Shown here: positions 1 through 8,773 of the stretch, piece after piece
Layout of the letters: every line of letters begins with the position of its first letter
Numbering within the stretch: position 1 is the stretch's first letter
Assembly: GCA_031395645.1 (NCBI GenBank)
Contig: JANNJM010000084.1
Span: forward strand, 40,488 to 104,487
Direction: 5' to 3'
Origin: SHZI01 sp031395645
GTDB lineage: Bacteria; Pseudomonadota; Gammaproteobacteria; Steroidobacterales; GCA-2729495
DNA length: 64,000 nt
The notes under the pieces: generated by a model
Databases searched by the model: none
Seen by the model: the letters and a program-made list of their open reading frames with translations, nothing else
What the model was told of the DNA's origin: nothing
Translations under genes and position numbers: made by a program

Positions 1-2
1 CG

Positions 3-917
3 CACAAGCTGCGCATCGTCGATGCGCTGCAGGCCGACGGCAACGTCGTCGCGATGACCGGCGACGGCGTCAATGATGCACCTGCGCTGAAGGCGGCCGA
101 CATTGGCGTCGCGATGGGGGTTACAGGGACCGAGGTGACGAAGGAAGCAGCGAAGATGATCCTCGCCGACGACAACTTCGCCACGATTGTCGAGGCTGTG
201 CGCGAAGGCCGCGGTATTGTCGACAACATTCGCAAGTTTCTCCGCTACCTGCTGTCCTCGAACATGGGCGAGGTACTGACGGTCTTCCTGGGTGTGGTGG
301 GGGCGAGCGTGATCGGGCTCACGGGTGCAAGCGGCGCAGTGGTGCTGCCGCTGCTCGCGACGCAGATCCTGTGGATCAACCTGATTACCGACTCCGGACC
401 CGCGCTCGCGATGGGCGTCGACCCGCCCACTGACGACCTTATGGCCCGCAAGCCGCGGCACACCAGCGAGCGGCTGATTGACGCCCGCATGTGGGTGAAT
501 GTGATCCAGACTGGCTTGGTTGTAGCGGTGGTGACACTGCTGACGATCGACATCTACCTGCCCGGCGGACTGATCGAGGGCACATACGATCTCGCTACTG
601 CCCGCACTGCGGGCTTTACGGTGCTCGTACTCGCCAGCATGTTCACCTGTTTCACCGCGCGTTCGGAGACCACCAGTGCGTTCACGCGCGTGTTCGTCAA
701 CCCGTGGCTTTGGGGCGCGATCGCACTGTCAGTGCTGTTGCAGGTGGCGGTCGTTAACCTCGACTTTCTCAATCTTGCCTTCGGCACGGTACCGCTTTCG
801 TTCGACCAGTGGGGGCTCTGCGCTGTGATGGCCAGCGTAGTCTTGTGGTTCAGCGAGTTGCGCAAGCTGGCGAGTCGCGCCTGGGGGCGGGAAGCCGTCG
901 CCGATGGAAAAACATGA
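3..917 (+). CDS. Cation-transporting P-type ATPase, P2A (SERCA-like), C-terminal part
   Basis: The 5' end lies outside the window and 304 codons remain. The reading frame opens in the P-domain hinge (MTGDGVNDAPALK, Mg-binding TGDGxNDxPAL), then follows the membrane entry KFLRYLLSSNMGE and the M6-like stretch WINLITDSGPALAMGV. That pattern (N and TD in M6) is typical of P2A calcium or other divalent-cation pumps and not of the P1B copper pumps. The C-terminal cation ATPase domain with about five more helices follows. It would use ATP to move a cation across the inner membrane; the ion is inferred only from family resemblance. The stop overlaps the next start (ATGA), so the two genes are translationally coupled. 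Confidence 0.9.
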   Translation, partial: HKLRIVDALQADGNVVAMTGDGVNDAPALKAADIGVAMGVTGTEVTKEAAKMILADDNFATIVEAVREGRGIVDNIRKFLRYLLSSNMGEVLTVFLGVVGASVIGLTGASGAVVLPLLATQILWINLITDSGPALAMGVDPPTDDLMARKPRHTSERLIDARMWVNVIQTGLVVAVVTLLTIDIYLPGGLIEGTYDLATARTAGFTVLVLASMFTCFTARSETTSAFTRVFVNPWLWGAIALSVLLQVAVVNLDFLNLAFGTVPLSFDQWGLCAVMASVVLWFSELRKLASRAWGREAVADGKT

Positions 918-2215
918 GCAGCCAGAAACTAACCGTCGATGCTGAACTGGAGAACCTGCAGCGCGAAACATTCAGCTATTTCTTGCATGAAACGAATCCC
1001 GCCAACGGCCTGGTGATCGACAAGACCGCGGCGGATTGGCCGGCTAGCATCGCCGCCACTGGCCTTGCATTGGCGTGCTACCCGGTAGCTGTCGAACGCG
1101 GATTCATGTCGCGAGCCACCGCGGTGGAGCGAACGCTGGCGACGCTGCGATTTTTCTGGAACAGCCCGCAAGGCCCCGAACCAGACGCCACCGGCTACCG
1201 GGGATTCTATTATCACTTTCTCGACATGCAGACCGGTCGTCGCGCCTGGCAATGCGAACTGTCCACAGTGGACAGCGCTTTCTTGCTGGCTGGTGCGTTG
1301 ACGGCGGGGACTTACTTCGACACCGGTAGCGCCGGCGAGCGCGAAATCCGCTCGCTTAGCGACGCACTCTATCGCCGTGCCGATTGGCAATGGGCGCAAA
1401 ACCATGGTGCAACGGTGACGCACGGCTGGAGGCCGGAAAGCGGTTTCCTCGAATACCGGTGGGAAGGCTATGACGAGGCACTGCTGCTGTATATGTTGGG
1501 GCTGGGCTCGCCGACGCATCCGTTGCCCGAGCAGAGCTATGCAGCGTGGGCCGCCACTTACCGCTGGGAACACGCTTACGGGCACGACTATCTATACGGC
1601 GGACCGCTATTCATCCATCAGCTCTCGCATGTCTGGATTGATCTTCGGGGTATTAAGGACGCCTTCATGCGCGACAAGGGCATCGACTATTTCGAGAACA
1701 GCCGGCGCGCAACTTATGTGCAGCAGCTGTACGCGATCAATAACCCGCTCGGGTTCAAGGACTATGGCCCCCATTGCTGGGGAATTACCGCCAGCGAAGG
1801 TCCCGGTCCCGGCACCATCAATGTAAACGGCATCGATCGGCAGGTTTTCGACTACGTGGGGCGCGGCGTGCCGTACGGGCCCGACGATGGCACCCTTGCG
1901 CCGTGGGCAATGGTGGCGTCGCTGCCGTTCGCACCCGAAATCGTGCTGCCTGCGCTCCACCATTGCATTCACCAGGCCAAGTTGAACGAATTCAACTCCT
2001 ACGGCTTCAAAGCGTCTTTCAACCCCTCCCACCCCGGAAAGCCCGGCAATCCATACGGTTGGTGGGTCTCACCGTGGCATTTCGGGCTCAATCAGGGGCC
2101 GATCGTTTTGATGATCGAAAATTATCGTAGCGGCTTGCCGTGGCAACTCACCCGAAAATGCCGGTACATCGCGGACGGATTGCGGCGAGCGGGGTTTGAT
2201 GGAGGCTGGTTATGA
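914..2215 (+). CDS. Glucoamylase-family (glycoamylase-like, COG5368) protein
   Basis: The protein has 433 residues with start ATG at 914, chosen because it overlaps the upstream stop as ATGA; an in-frame start further up would read into the ATPase gene. The sequence follows the glycoamylase-like family throughout: LQRETFSYFLHETNP near the N-terminus, SIAATGLAL, GYRGFYYHFLDMQTG, ELSTVDSAFLLAGAL, the acidic WEGYDEALLLYML, and the C-terminal WWVSPWHFGLNQGPIVLMIENYRSG. Members adopt an alpha/alpha toroid and are thought to act on beta-glucan or related glycans; the substrate is not known here. No signal peptide is visible, so a cytoplasmic location is expected. Coupling to a cation pump is unusual and has no obvious functional explanation. 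Confidence 0.85.
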   Translation: MSSQKLTVDAELENLQRETFSYFLHETNPANGLVIDKTAADWPASIAATGLALACYPVAVERGFMSRATAVERTLATLRFFWNSPQGPEPDATGYRGFYYHFLDMQTGRRAWQCELSTVDSAFLLAGALTAGTYFDTGSAGEREIRSLSDALYRRADWQWAQNHGATVTHGWRPESGFLEYRWEGYDEALLLYMLGLGSPTHPLPEQSYAAWAATYRWEHAYGHDYLYGGPLFIHQLSHVWIDLRGIKDAFMRDKGIDYFENSRRATYVQQLYAINNPLGFKDYGPHCWGITASEGPGPGTINVNGIDRQVFDYVGRGVPYGPDDGTLAPWAMVASLPFAPEIVLPALHHCIHQAKLNEFNSYGFKASFNPSHPGKPGNPYGWWVSPWHFGLNQGPIVLMIENYRSGLPWQLTRKCRYIADGLRRAGFDGGWL

Positions 2216-2287
2216 GTGCCTGGCGGCGTAGATAGTGCACAACGTCGTCAAGCGGTAGCGCAGTGCGAGCCCGTTCGTATTGTCAGC

Positions 2288-3793
2288 TTAGTCCGATGCG
2301 GCGTCGCCCGCACCCGAGGCGCGCACCGGAAGCTCGAAACTGAAACGTGAACCCGCGCCCGGCCTGCTGTCGACGACAACTGCAACGCCATGGAGCTCGA
2401 GGATGCCCTTGACGATGGCGAGGCCAAGCCCCGCATGGGCAGAGCCGGTCGATCGGCTCTGGTCGCCGCGATAGAAGCGGTCAAATATCCTGCTTTGGTC
2501 TGCCGCTGGGATGCCGGGGCCAGAGTCCTCGACACAGACGCGCACGTGACCCTGGGAGCCAGCGGTCGCGCGCAGCGTGACGGTTCCCCCGGGGGGTGAA
2601 TGCTGGAGGGCATTCTCCGTCAGATTGTCGATGGCACGTTCGATCAGGCTGATGTCCCCGGACACGAGGGGGAGGGCGCTCGAATAGTCGGCATGAAGCA
2701 CGACGTCTTTGGCCGATGCGGTGAGCGATAGCTTCTGGACAATGTCCTGAATCAGCTCCGCCAGCTGAAAGGGCTCCTGTTGCGGCACCACTTGTCCTGC
2801 ATCCAGTTTGGCCAGCTCCAGCAGCTGACCGATCAGGCGAGTCAGCCGGCGACACTGACTGATCGCCGTCGCCAGGTACTGGCGGCGTTCGGCGGGCGTC
2901 AGCTCGTTGTCCTTCAGGGTAAGCGTATCCAGGTGGGCTTGCAGCGTCGTCAGTGGCGTACGCAGGTCGTGGGAGATGTTCGCGACCATGTTGCGCCGCA
3001 TGTCATCAGTTTCACGCAGGGTTGCCATCTGGCTGCGAACCCGCGAGGAGAGTTCGCCGAACAGGGCCGCGAGGCGTTCAATCTCATCACCCCGGGCTCC
3101 GGCAGCCTGCTCAGCAGGCCCGGTTTCGCCAGCGAATGTCGTGGATTGGAAGTGTTCCATGTCGGCCTTGAGAGTGGTGAGGCGTCGCGTAATGGAGCGG
3201 ATAAGAATCAGCGTCGCGACGATGGCCAGTGCCCCGCACGAGATCAGCAGGCCAAGGCTCTCGTTGATGGTGTACGCCTGACGTAGCTGCCTGACGGAAT
3301 TGTCGTAATGAGTGCCGTGGAGAACCACATAGAGATAGCGCGCCGGGCAGTCCTGGATTTCAACCGGGGCCACCGAGAAGATGTCCTTGCCGCTGCCGGA
3401 CCTCGGGTCATCGCCCAGTAAGGGCAGGGGAGCGGTATTCCCGAGAAAGGCTCGAATGGGGGCCAGGTCCACGCGCCTTCGCGCCCACAGTTCAGCCGGC
3501 ACCGATGAGGCGACCAGTGACCCATCGGCGTCAAGCAGGTAGATGTCGACATCCGGGTTCAGCTCTGCGAGCTTATCGATCCCCGCGTGAAAGTTGAGGA
3601 CCGTCAGCGGCTCGTCGGTGACGAGCAGGCGCGCATCCGCATACTGCTGGGCGAGCCGCCGGTTGACGGTCTGGTCGGCCTCCGTGTGGTAGGCCTCGTG
3701 ATACCCAAGCAGGATGATGGCGAAGATCAAGGTCATCGCCAGGCCAAACCCGAGGATGACGACCAGCAGACGGCGGTAGAGCGACCGGAACAT
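2288..3793 (-). CDS. Sensor histidine kinase of an OmpR-type two-component system
   Basis: The protein has 501 residues. A first membrane helix spans about 10-30, a periplasmic sensor region about 31-178, and a second helix about 180-200, followed by HAMP (about 200-255), HisKA with SHDLRTP (phosphoacceptor His275) and HATPase with NLTENALQH (N box, about 390-398), EDSGPGIP (G1, about 422-429) and AGLGLAIVKG (G2). The periplasmic segment carries no Cys/His cluster that would prove copper sensing. It lies 3 bases after the response regulator gene, so the two form an operon. Its position divergent to the copper island suggests a CopS/CusS-like role, which is inference from context. Confidence 0.93.
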   Translation of the reverse strand: MFRSLYRRLLVVILGFGLAMTLIFAIILLGYHEAYHTEADQTVNRRLAQQYADARLLVTDEPLTVLNFHAGIDKLAELNPDVDIYLLDADGSLVASSVPAELWARRRVDLAPIRAFLGNTAPLPLLGDDPRSGSGKDIFSVAPVEIQDCPARYLYVVLHGTHYDNSVRQLRQAYTINESLGLLISCGALAIVATLILIRSITRRLTTLKADMEHFQSTTFAGETGPAEQAAGARGDEIERLAALFGELSSRVRSQMATLRETDDMRRNMVANISHDLRTPLTTLQAHLDTLTLKDNELTPAERRQYLATAISQCRRLTRLIGQLLELAKLDAGQVVPQQEPFQLAELIQDIVQKLSLTASAKDVVLHADYSSALPLVSGDISLIERAIDNLTENALQHSPPGGTVTLRATAGSQGHVRVCVEDSGPGIPAADQSRIFDRFYRGDQSRSTGSAHAGLGLAIVKGILELHGVAVVVDSRPGAGSRFSFELPVRASGAGDAASD

Positions 3794-3796
3794 GAT

Positions 3797-4528
3797 CTAC
3801 GTTCCGGTCGCCGCGTGGTCCGCGAGCTTGTAGCCAACGCCCCACACGGTCAGGAGGAGCTCGGGCCGGGCCTGATCCGCCTCGATCTTGCCCCGCAGCC
3901 GGTTAATGTGGCAGTTGACGGCGTGCTCGTAGCCTTCGTGACTGTAGCCCCACACCGTGTCGAGGAGCTGCGAGCGGCTGTAGACTCGGCCGGGGTTTCG
4001 GGCGAAATGCAGCAGGAGATCGAACTCCTTGGGGGTCAGTGTGACGGCTTTACCGCGCACCGTGACCTGCCGCGATGCCGGGTCGATCCTGACCGTAGTG
4101 CCGAGGTCAATGGGGAGGGCATCGGCGGCTGATGTCGTGGCCAGGCTGTCCATCCGCCGCAGGATGGCCTTGATACGCGCCGTCAGTTCGGCAATGCCGA
4201 AGGGCTTGGCGATGTAGTCGTCGGCACCCATTTCGAGTCCCAGCACCTTCTCGACTTCGGTCGTCCGTGCCGTGACCATCACAATCGGCGTCTGCACCTT
4301 CCGCGCGCGAAGCCGGCGGCAGACCTCGATGCCATCCATTCCCGGTAGCATGAGATCCAGCAGGATCAGGTCGAACGGCGCAGTTTCGGCCGCCCGCAGG
4401 CCGTCGTCGCCCCGTGCTGCCGTCTGCACGGCGAAGCCGCCGTCCTCGAGATGCCGCTTGACGAGTTCCGCGAGATCGGTCTCGTCCTCGATGATCAGGA
4501 CGCTTCGCTTAGTGGGGTTCACCAACAT
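3797..4528 (-). CDS. OmpR/PhoB-family response regulator
   Basis: The protein has 243 residues. The receiver domain (about 8-120) has the acidic pair in LIIEDETD, phosphoacceptor Asp58 in LILLDLMLPGMDG and the IAKPFG lysine loop. A winged-helix DNA-binding domain (about 145-238) contains LTPKEFDLLLHFARNPGRV and a VWGYSHEGYEHAVNCHINRLRGKIE-type recognition region. It precedes the kinase gene by 3 bases and is transcribed away from the copper island, with about 160 bases of shared upstream DNA. It probably controls both itself and the island. I could not recognise a certain Cop/Cus box in the intergenic region. Confidence 0.94.
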   Translation of the reverse strand: MLVNPTKRSVLIIEDETDLAELVKRHLEDGGFAVQTAARGDDGLRAAETAPFDLILLDLMLPGMDGIEVCRRLRARKVQTPIVMVTARTTEVEKVLGLEMGADDYIAKPFGIAELTARIKAILRRMDSLATTSAADALPIDLGTTVRIDPASRQVTVRGKAVTLTPKEFDLLLHFARNPGRVYSRSQLLDTVWGYSHEGYEHAVNCHINRLRGKIEADQARPELLLTVWGVGYKLADHAATGT

Positions 4529-4690
4529 TTACCAAGTCTGCAGCTGGGAAGAACAACCGCCTCGCGAGAGGAGGTCAGTACTTATACGTACCGGGGACGA
4601 TCGAGATCATTCCGAGACACATTCTGTCCTAGGCTCGCGTAGTTTTTGCTCATTCGTATGGAAGAGCAACCTCACCGGGGGAGCCTGATC

Positions 4691-4903
4691 ATGCCCAGGG
4701 GCGATTCGGGATTGGCGCGCGAACGGAAAGCGGCGACTGCCGCGGAACGACGGCATTGCATGATTGCCGAGACAGCCTATTTGTTGGCGCAGAGCCGCGG
4801 CTTTGCGTGTGGCTCTGAACTCGACGACTGGCTGGCGGCGGAGCGAAATATCGATACGGCACTGACGCACGTGCGTGGCACTGCGCCGGATCGAAGTGGC
4901 TGA
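4691..4903 (+). CDS. DUF2934-like small protein
   Basis: This 70-residue gene starts at ATG 4691, chosen because GGGGGAG lies 7 bases upstream; the frame also offers TTG 4646 and ATG 4658 without such a site. The core RHCMIAETAYLLAQSRGF followed by a Trp and AERNID matches the short DUF2934 pattern (Ile-Ala-x-x-Ala-Tyr, then WLxAE). Members are small soluble proteins of unknown function, often in stress or metal loci. It is the first gene of the plus-strand island and reads in the same direction as the copper genes. Confidence 0.6.
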   Translation: MPRGDSGLARERKAATAAERRHCMIAETAYLLAQSRGFACGSELDDWLAAERNIDTALTHVRGTAPDRSG

Positions 4904-5155
4904 CCCGATGCAAGCCGCTCGTTGGGAGTCAGTCGACAATAGACTGTCTCCTCGCTGTCATTGAACACGGTTGTGGTGTCCGCCGTCCGTTGCAGCACTC
5001 GGCACCCGTCGCTCATCCGCGGATCGTGCCGCTGAGATCGGACTCCAGCATGATCCGAATGTTCGCCAACGTACAGACGGGGTGCAGGTCTGCTCTTCAG
5101 CCTGTACCTGCCACCAATCACGATGAAAGTTGTCAACCTCTAAGGAAGTACCACC
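4904..5155 (+). other. Intergenic gap before the Met-rich copper gene
   Basis: These 252 bases hold no convincing gene on either strand. The last bases carry an AAGGAAG ribosome-binding site for the following gene. A minus-strand frame is open through much of the gap, but its product is Arg/Ser-rich and matches no family I know. Confidence 0.4.
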
Positions 5156-5647
5156 ATGAAAGCCTCAATGCTGATCCCCGTAATCGTCGCCTGCGCACTT
5201 TGGGTGCCTGGCGTCTCCGCGCAACAAAAGGCCGCGCCCGCCAAGCCAGCCATGAGCATGGACATGGACATGGACATGGAGAAGCAAGTGTCCGAGCTGG
5301 ATCACGATATGAAAAGCCTCCAACAGCAGATGGACAAGATTCACAAGACTACGGATTCCAAAGCACGCCAGAAGCTCATGGATGCGCACATGGAGGCCAT
5401 GCAGGAAAGCATGACGGCCATGCGCGGGATGGGCGGCCCGATGATGAAGGGTGGAGGCAAACACGACGGAATGATGATGGGTGCCCAGAAGGGTGGCAAG
5501 CAGGACGATGACATCGTTAAGAGCCAGGAAATGATGAATAAGCGCCTGGACATGATGCAGATGATGATGGAGCAGATGATGCAGCGCGATCAGGCGACAC
5601 AGATGGCGCCGGCCGCTCCCGCTGGGGCGATGGGTGGCCACATGTGA
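5156..5647 (+). CDS. Exported Met/Asp-rich putative copper-binding protein
   Basis: The protein has 163 residues with a strong ribosome-binding site (AAGGAAG) before ATG 5156. A Sec signal peptide is visible (about 1-22, ending VSA-QQ). Immediately after it comes MSMDMDMDMEKQ, then a helical stretch DHDMKSLQQQMDKIHKT and two Met-rich runs, GMGGPMMKGGGKHDGMMMG and MQMMMEQMMQRDQATQM. Such Met/His clusters bind Cu(I) and Cu(II) in periplasmic proteins such as PcoE and CopC relatives. The gene has no domain I can name. Its place just before the copper-storage and CopA genes supports a periplasmic copper-buffering role; that role is inferred. Confidence 0.8.
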   Translation: MKASMLIPVIVACALWVPGVSAQQKAAPAKPAMSMDMDMDMEKQVSELDHDMKSLQQQMDKIHKTTDSKARQKLMDAHMEAMQESMTAMRGMGGPMMKGGGKHDGMMMGAQKGGKQDDDIVKSQEMMNKRLDMMQMMMEQMMQRDQATQMAPAAPAGAMGGHM

Positions 5648-5713
5648 CCAGGCACGGGGTCTTTCCTCAGATCCAGTGCTGCAGGCAAACCAACTCTGTG
5701 AGAAGGGGCGAAC

Positions 5714-6187
5714 ATGAAGAACAACGCGCAATCTGGATCTCTCGAGCTGAGTGTGAAGAGCCAGGCGCAGCGCCGCCGGCTTCTGCAAACGGCGTTGGCG
5801 GTCACCGCGGGCGGGGGCCTCCAAGCGCTTGCGTCGGGGGCGTCATCGACGGCGCCTCCCGGCAAGATGGACGAAGCGATGCAGGACGCGATCAAGGCGT
5901 GTCTCGACTGCCACAGCCTTTGTCTGCAGGTGGCGATGAGCTACTGCCTCGAACGGGGCGGGCGCCACGTGGAGCAGCAACACTTTCGCCTGATGCTCAA
6001 CTGCGCCGAGCTGTGCCAGACTTCGGCTAACTTCATGCTCAGCGGTTCGCCCTTGCACGGCCGAGTCTGTGCCGTCTGCGCGGAGGCGTGCGAGGCGTGC
6101 GCCAAGAGCTGCGAGCAGGTGGGCGACATGCGCGAGTGTGTCGACGAATGCCAACGCTGCGCCAGGAGCTGCAGGGCGATGGCATGA
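5714..6187 (+). CDS. Tat-exported four-helix copper-storage protein (Csp-like)
   Basis: The protein has 157 residues with AAGGGG upstream of ATG 5714. The N-terminus carries an Arg cluster (QRRRLLQTALAV) resembling a Tat signal, as in Csp1. The mature part has 15 Cys that I counted in CxxC/CxxxC spacings: ACLDCHSLC, LNCAELCQT, GRVCAVCAEACEACAKSCEQ and ECVDECQRCARSC. This is the PF03860 (DUF326) four-helix bundle, whose inward-facing Cys bind many Cu(I) ions. It would hold copper in the periplasm. The stop overlaps the copA start (ATGA), so the two are translationally coupled. Confidence 0.9.
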   Translation: MKNNAQSGSLELSVKSQAQRRRLLQTALAVTAGGGLQALASGASSTAPPGKMDEAMQDAIKACLDCHSLCLQVAMSYCLERGGRHVEQQHFRLMLNCAELCQTSANFMLSGSPLHGRVCAVCAEACEACAKSCEQVGDMRECVDECQRCARSCRAMA

Positions 6188-7962
6188 ATGCGCGCCGGCG
6201 CTTGTTGAAAGCCGGCGCAGCCGTTGGCGCGGGGACGGTGCTTCACGCTCTGGCCCCTGCCTACGGCTGGGTTGCTTCAGCAAGCGCCGAACCCCTGCTG
6301 GAAAGTGGCGGACCGGGCGCCAACCTAGTGATCGCCAGGACTAAACTCACGATCGACGGGCGGAGCGCCTCGCCCACCGTGGTCAACGGCGTACTGCCCG
6401 GTCCGGTGTTGCGGTTTCGCGAGGGCGAGACCGTGACAATCCGCGTCACCAACGAGCTTGAGGAAACCAGCTCGATCCATTGGCACGGACTCCTCGTGCC
6501 GCCGGAAATGGACGGCGTCCCGGGCGTCAGCTTTCCCGGTATTGCAGCCGGTGAGACCTTTACGTATCGCTACCGGCTGCGGCAGAGCGGCACGTACTGG
6601 TACCACAGCCATTCGGGGAATCAGGAGCAGGCTGGCCTTTACGGCCCCTTCATCATCGACCCCGTCACGCCGGACCCGTTCGCTTACGACAGTGAGTGCG
6701 TCGTGTTGTTGTCGGACTGGACCTTCGAGGATCCCGCCCGGGTACTGGCCAAGATGAAGAAGTTCGCGCCGTACTACAACCGCGAACGGCGCACCCTGGC
6801 GGATGTATTCCGCGATGCGTCCCGGACGGGTTGGCGCGCCACGATGGCGGACCGCTCGCTGTGGGCCCGGATGCGGATGGATCCGACCGACATCGCGGAC
6901 GTGACCGGCGCTACGTACACCTATCTGCTCAACGGGCAAGCCGCGACCCAAAACTGGACCACGCTCTTCAAGCCCGACCAGCGCATCCGCATGCGCTTCA
7001 TCAATGCCGGTGCAATGACGCACTTCGACGTGCGCATTCCGGGCCTGGCCATGACGCTCGTGCAGGCGGATGGCCAAAATGTCGAGCCGGTTACGGTCGA
7101 GGAGTTCCGGATCGCGCCGGCCGAAACCTACGACATGATCGTCCAGCCGCAGACGGAAGAGGCGTACACCATCTTTGCCGAGGCGATGGATCGCAGCGGT
7201 TACGCCTCCGGAACGCTGGCGCTCCGTCCCGGCCTGCGCGCGCCGCTCCCGGAGCGTCGCCTGCGTCCGCTGCGGACCATGGCGGACATGGGCATGTCCG
7301 GCGCCGCGATGGGAGGCATGGGCAAGCCTGCCAGCGACGCCAAGCCCACGATGGAAGCGATGCCGGGCATGGCAATGCCAGCCGACGCCGCCCCAGACAG
7401 TTCTGCGACCATGCAAGTCATGCCGCACGGTCCGGACCGGCACGGACCCGGCAATTCCACCGTCGCCGAAACACCCGTCAGCCGGGTTAACGACCCCGGG
7501 ACCGGACTGGGCGATGCGGGCCGGCGAGTGCTTCTGTACAGCGACCTGCGGCGGTTGTCGGCGGAGGGACGGGAAGGCACGCCCGAACGCGAGATCGAAT
7601 TGCATCTCACCGGCAACATGGAACGGCAGATCTGGGGCTTCGACGGCAAGAAATACTCCGAAGCCAAGGAGCCAATCCCCTTCATCTACGGCGAGCGGCT
7701 GCGCGTTACGTTCGTGAACGACACGATGATGGACCACCCGATGCACCTGCACGGCATGTGGATGGTGCTGGAGAATGGCGCGGGGGCGAAGCGGCCGTTG
7801 AAGCACACCATCAATGTGAAAGCCGGTGAACGTCTCTCGTTCGACGTCGAGCCCGACGAGCCGGGCAAATGGGCCTTCCATTGCCACCTGCTCTTTCACA
7901 TGGAGCTCGGCATGTTGCGGGTGGTGTCGGTCGCCGAGCCGCCGGGTAAGGCGCGGACATGA
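6184..7962 (+). CDS. copA: Copper-resistance multicopper oxidase CopA
   Basis: The protein has 592 residues and starts at ATG 6184, overlapping the previous stop. The N-terminus RRRLLKAGAAVGAG is a Tat-type signal. Three cupredoxin domains carry all copper motifs: SIHWHG (His99, His101), YWYHSHSGNQEQAG (His141, His143), HPMHLHGMW (about 518-526) and HCHLLFHMELGM (about 566-577; Cys is the type-1 ligand). A Met-rich insert at about 366-420 (MADMGMSGAAMGGMG, MEAMPGMAMP) is typical of the CopA/PcoA group and likely handles Cu(I). It oxidises Cu(I) in the periplasm. The next gene, copB, overlaps by 4 bases. Confidence 0.96.
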   Translation: MNARRRLLKAGAAVGAGTVLHALAPAYGWVASASAEPLLESGGPGANLVIARTKLTIDGRSASPTVVNGVLPGPVLRFREGETVTIRVTNELEETSSIHWHGLLVPPEMDGVPGVSFPGIAAGETFTYRYRLRQSGTYWYHSHSGNQEQAGLYGPFIIDPVTPDPFAYDSECVVLLSDWTFEDPARVLAKMKKFAPYYNRERRTLADVFRDASRTGWRATMADRSLWARMRMDPTDIADVTGATYTYLLNGQAATQNWTTLFKPDQRIRMRFINAGAMTHFDVRIPGLAMTLVQADGQNVEPVTVEEFRIAPAETYDMIVQPQTEEAYTIFAEAMDRSGYASGTLALRPGLRAPLPERRLRPLRTMADMGMSGAAMGGMGKPASDAKPTMEAMPGMAMPADAAPDSSATMQVMPHGPDRHGPGNSTVAETPVSRVNDPGTGLGDAGRRVLLYSDLRRLSAEGREGTPEREIELHLTGNMERQIWGFDGKKYSEAKEPIPFIYGERLRVTFVNDTMMDHPMHLHGMWMVLENGAGAKRPLKHTINVKAGERLSFDVEPDEPGKWAFHCHLLFHMELGMLRVVSVAEPPGKART

Positions 7963-8729
7963 CCCGGGCCTCACGCAGACGTCGCACGGTAACCAGTACT
8001 GGCGTCGTGCTGGCCGGCTCAATGTGGCTATGGTGTGCCCAGGCGGAGGAGCTTCCGCCCCCCGTGGAAGACAGCGCCACCCGCAGTTACCTGCTTATCG
8101 ATCAGCTCGAGCACACCACGTCGCGGTACTCCGGTGGCAACAAGGAAGACGACGCGCTGCGCTTCAATACCGCGGGCTGGATCGGCGGCGACTACCGACG
8201 CATTTGGCTGTACACCGAGGGCACGAAGCCCTACGGCGAGAAGCTGGAGGACACGGATATCCAGCTCCTCTACGGTCGTCTGGTGGCGCCGTTCTGGGAC
8301 GTGCAGGCGGGCGTGCGTTATTTCAAGCCGCTTTCAGACGGCCCGGGGCGCACCTACGCGGTCTTGGGCGTGCAAGGTCAGGCGCCTTACCGGTTTGGGG
8401 TGCAGGCGGCCACTTTCCTGAGCGAACGTGGCGATGTCTCCGCACGGGCGGAGCTGGAGTACGAGCTGCTCCTTACCGAGCGGTGGATTCTGCAACCACG
8501 TCTGGCGACCAATGTGGCGGTCCAGGAGGTCCAGGAGCAGGGCATCGGGCGCGGAGTCAACGACATCGAGTTCGGCCTGCGCCTGCGGTATGAGATCAGG
8601 CGCGAAGTGGCCCCCTACCTCGGTGTGTCGTGGCAGAAGCGCTACGGTGGAACAGCGGAATTGGCGCGGGACCGGGGTGACGACGTGCAGGGACGGAGCC
8701 TGGTCGCAGGGGTTCGACTCTGGTTCTAG
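7959..8729 (+). CDS. copB: Copper resistance outer-membrane protein CopB
   Basis: The protein has 256 residues and starts inside the copA stop (ATGA). A signal peptide ends near VVLAGSMWLWCAQA-EE. The body is the CopB family: LLIDQLEHTTSRYSGG, GWIGGDYRRIWLYTEG, LEDTDIQLLYGRLVAPFWDVQAGVRY, and a C-terminal SLVAGVRLWF ending in Phe, as outer-membrane barrels do. The Met/His-rich N-terminal repeats seen in Pseudomonas CopB are absent, so this is a short barrel-only form. It is thought to bind or export copper at the outer membrane together with CopA. Confidence 0.93.
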   Translation: MTRASRRRRTVTSTGVVLAGSMWLWCAQAEELPPPVEDSATRSYLLIDQLEHTTSRYSGGNKEDDALRFNTAGWIGGDYRRIWLYTEGTKPYGEKLEDTDIQLLYGRLVAPFWDVQAGVRYFKPLSDGPGRTYAVLGVQGQAPYRFGVQAATFLSERGDVSARAELEYELLLTERWILQPRLATNVAVQEVQEQGIGRGVNDIEFGLRLRYEIRREVAPYLGVSWQKRYGGTAELARDRGDDVQGRSLVAGVRLWF

Positions 8730-8773
8730 CGTCGAGATTCCGGCACACACAATACAACCCGACGAGGTTAGTG

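Noticed and set aside
4578..4591. GTACTTATACGTAC as a Cop/Cus box between the regulator and the island
   Set aside because: It is only partly symmetrical and no second copy was found, so I could not support it as an operator.
4777..5136. A 119-codon minus-strand frame upstream of the Met-rich gene
   Set aside because: It overlaps the DUF2934-like gene, is Arg/Ser-rich and I know no family for it.
6325..8022. A 565-codon minus-strand frame across the multicopper oxidase gene
   Set aside because: The plus strand encodes every copper-binding motif; the antisense frame has no recognisable domain.
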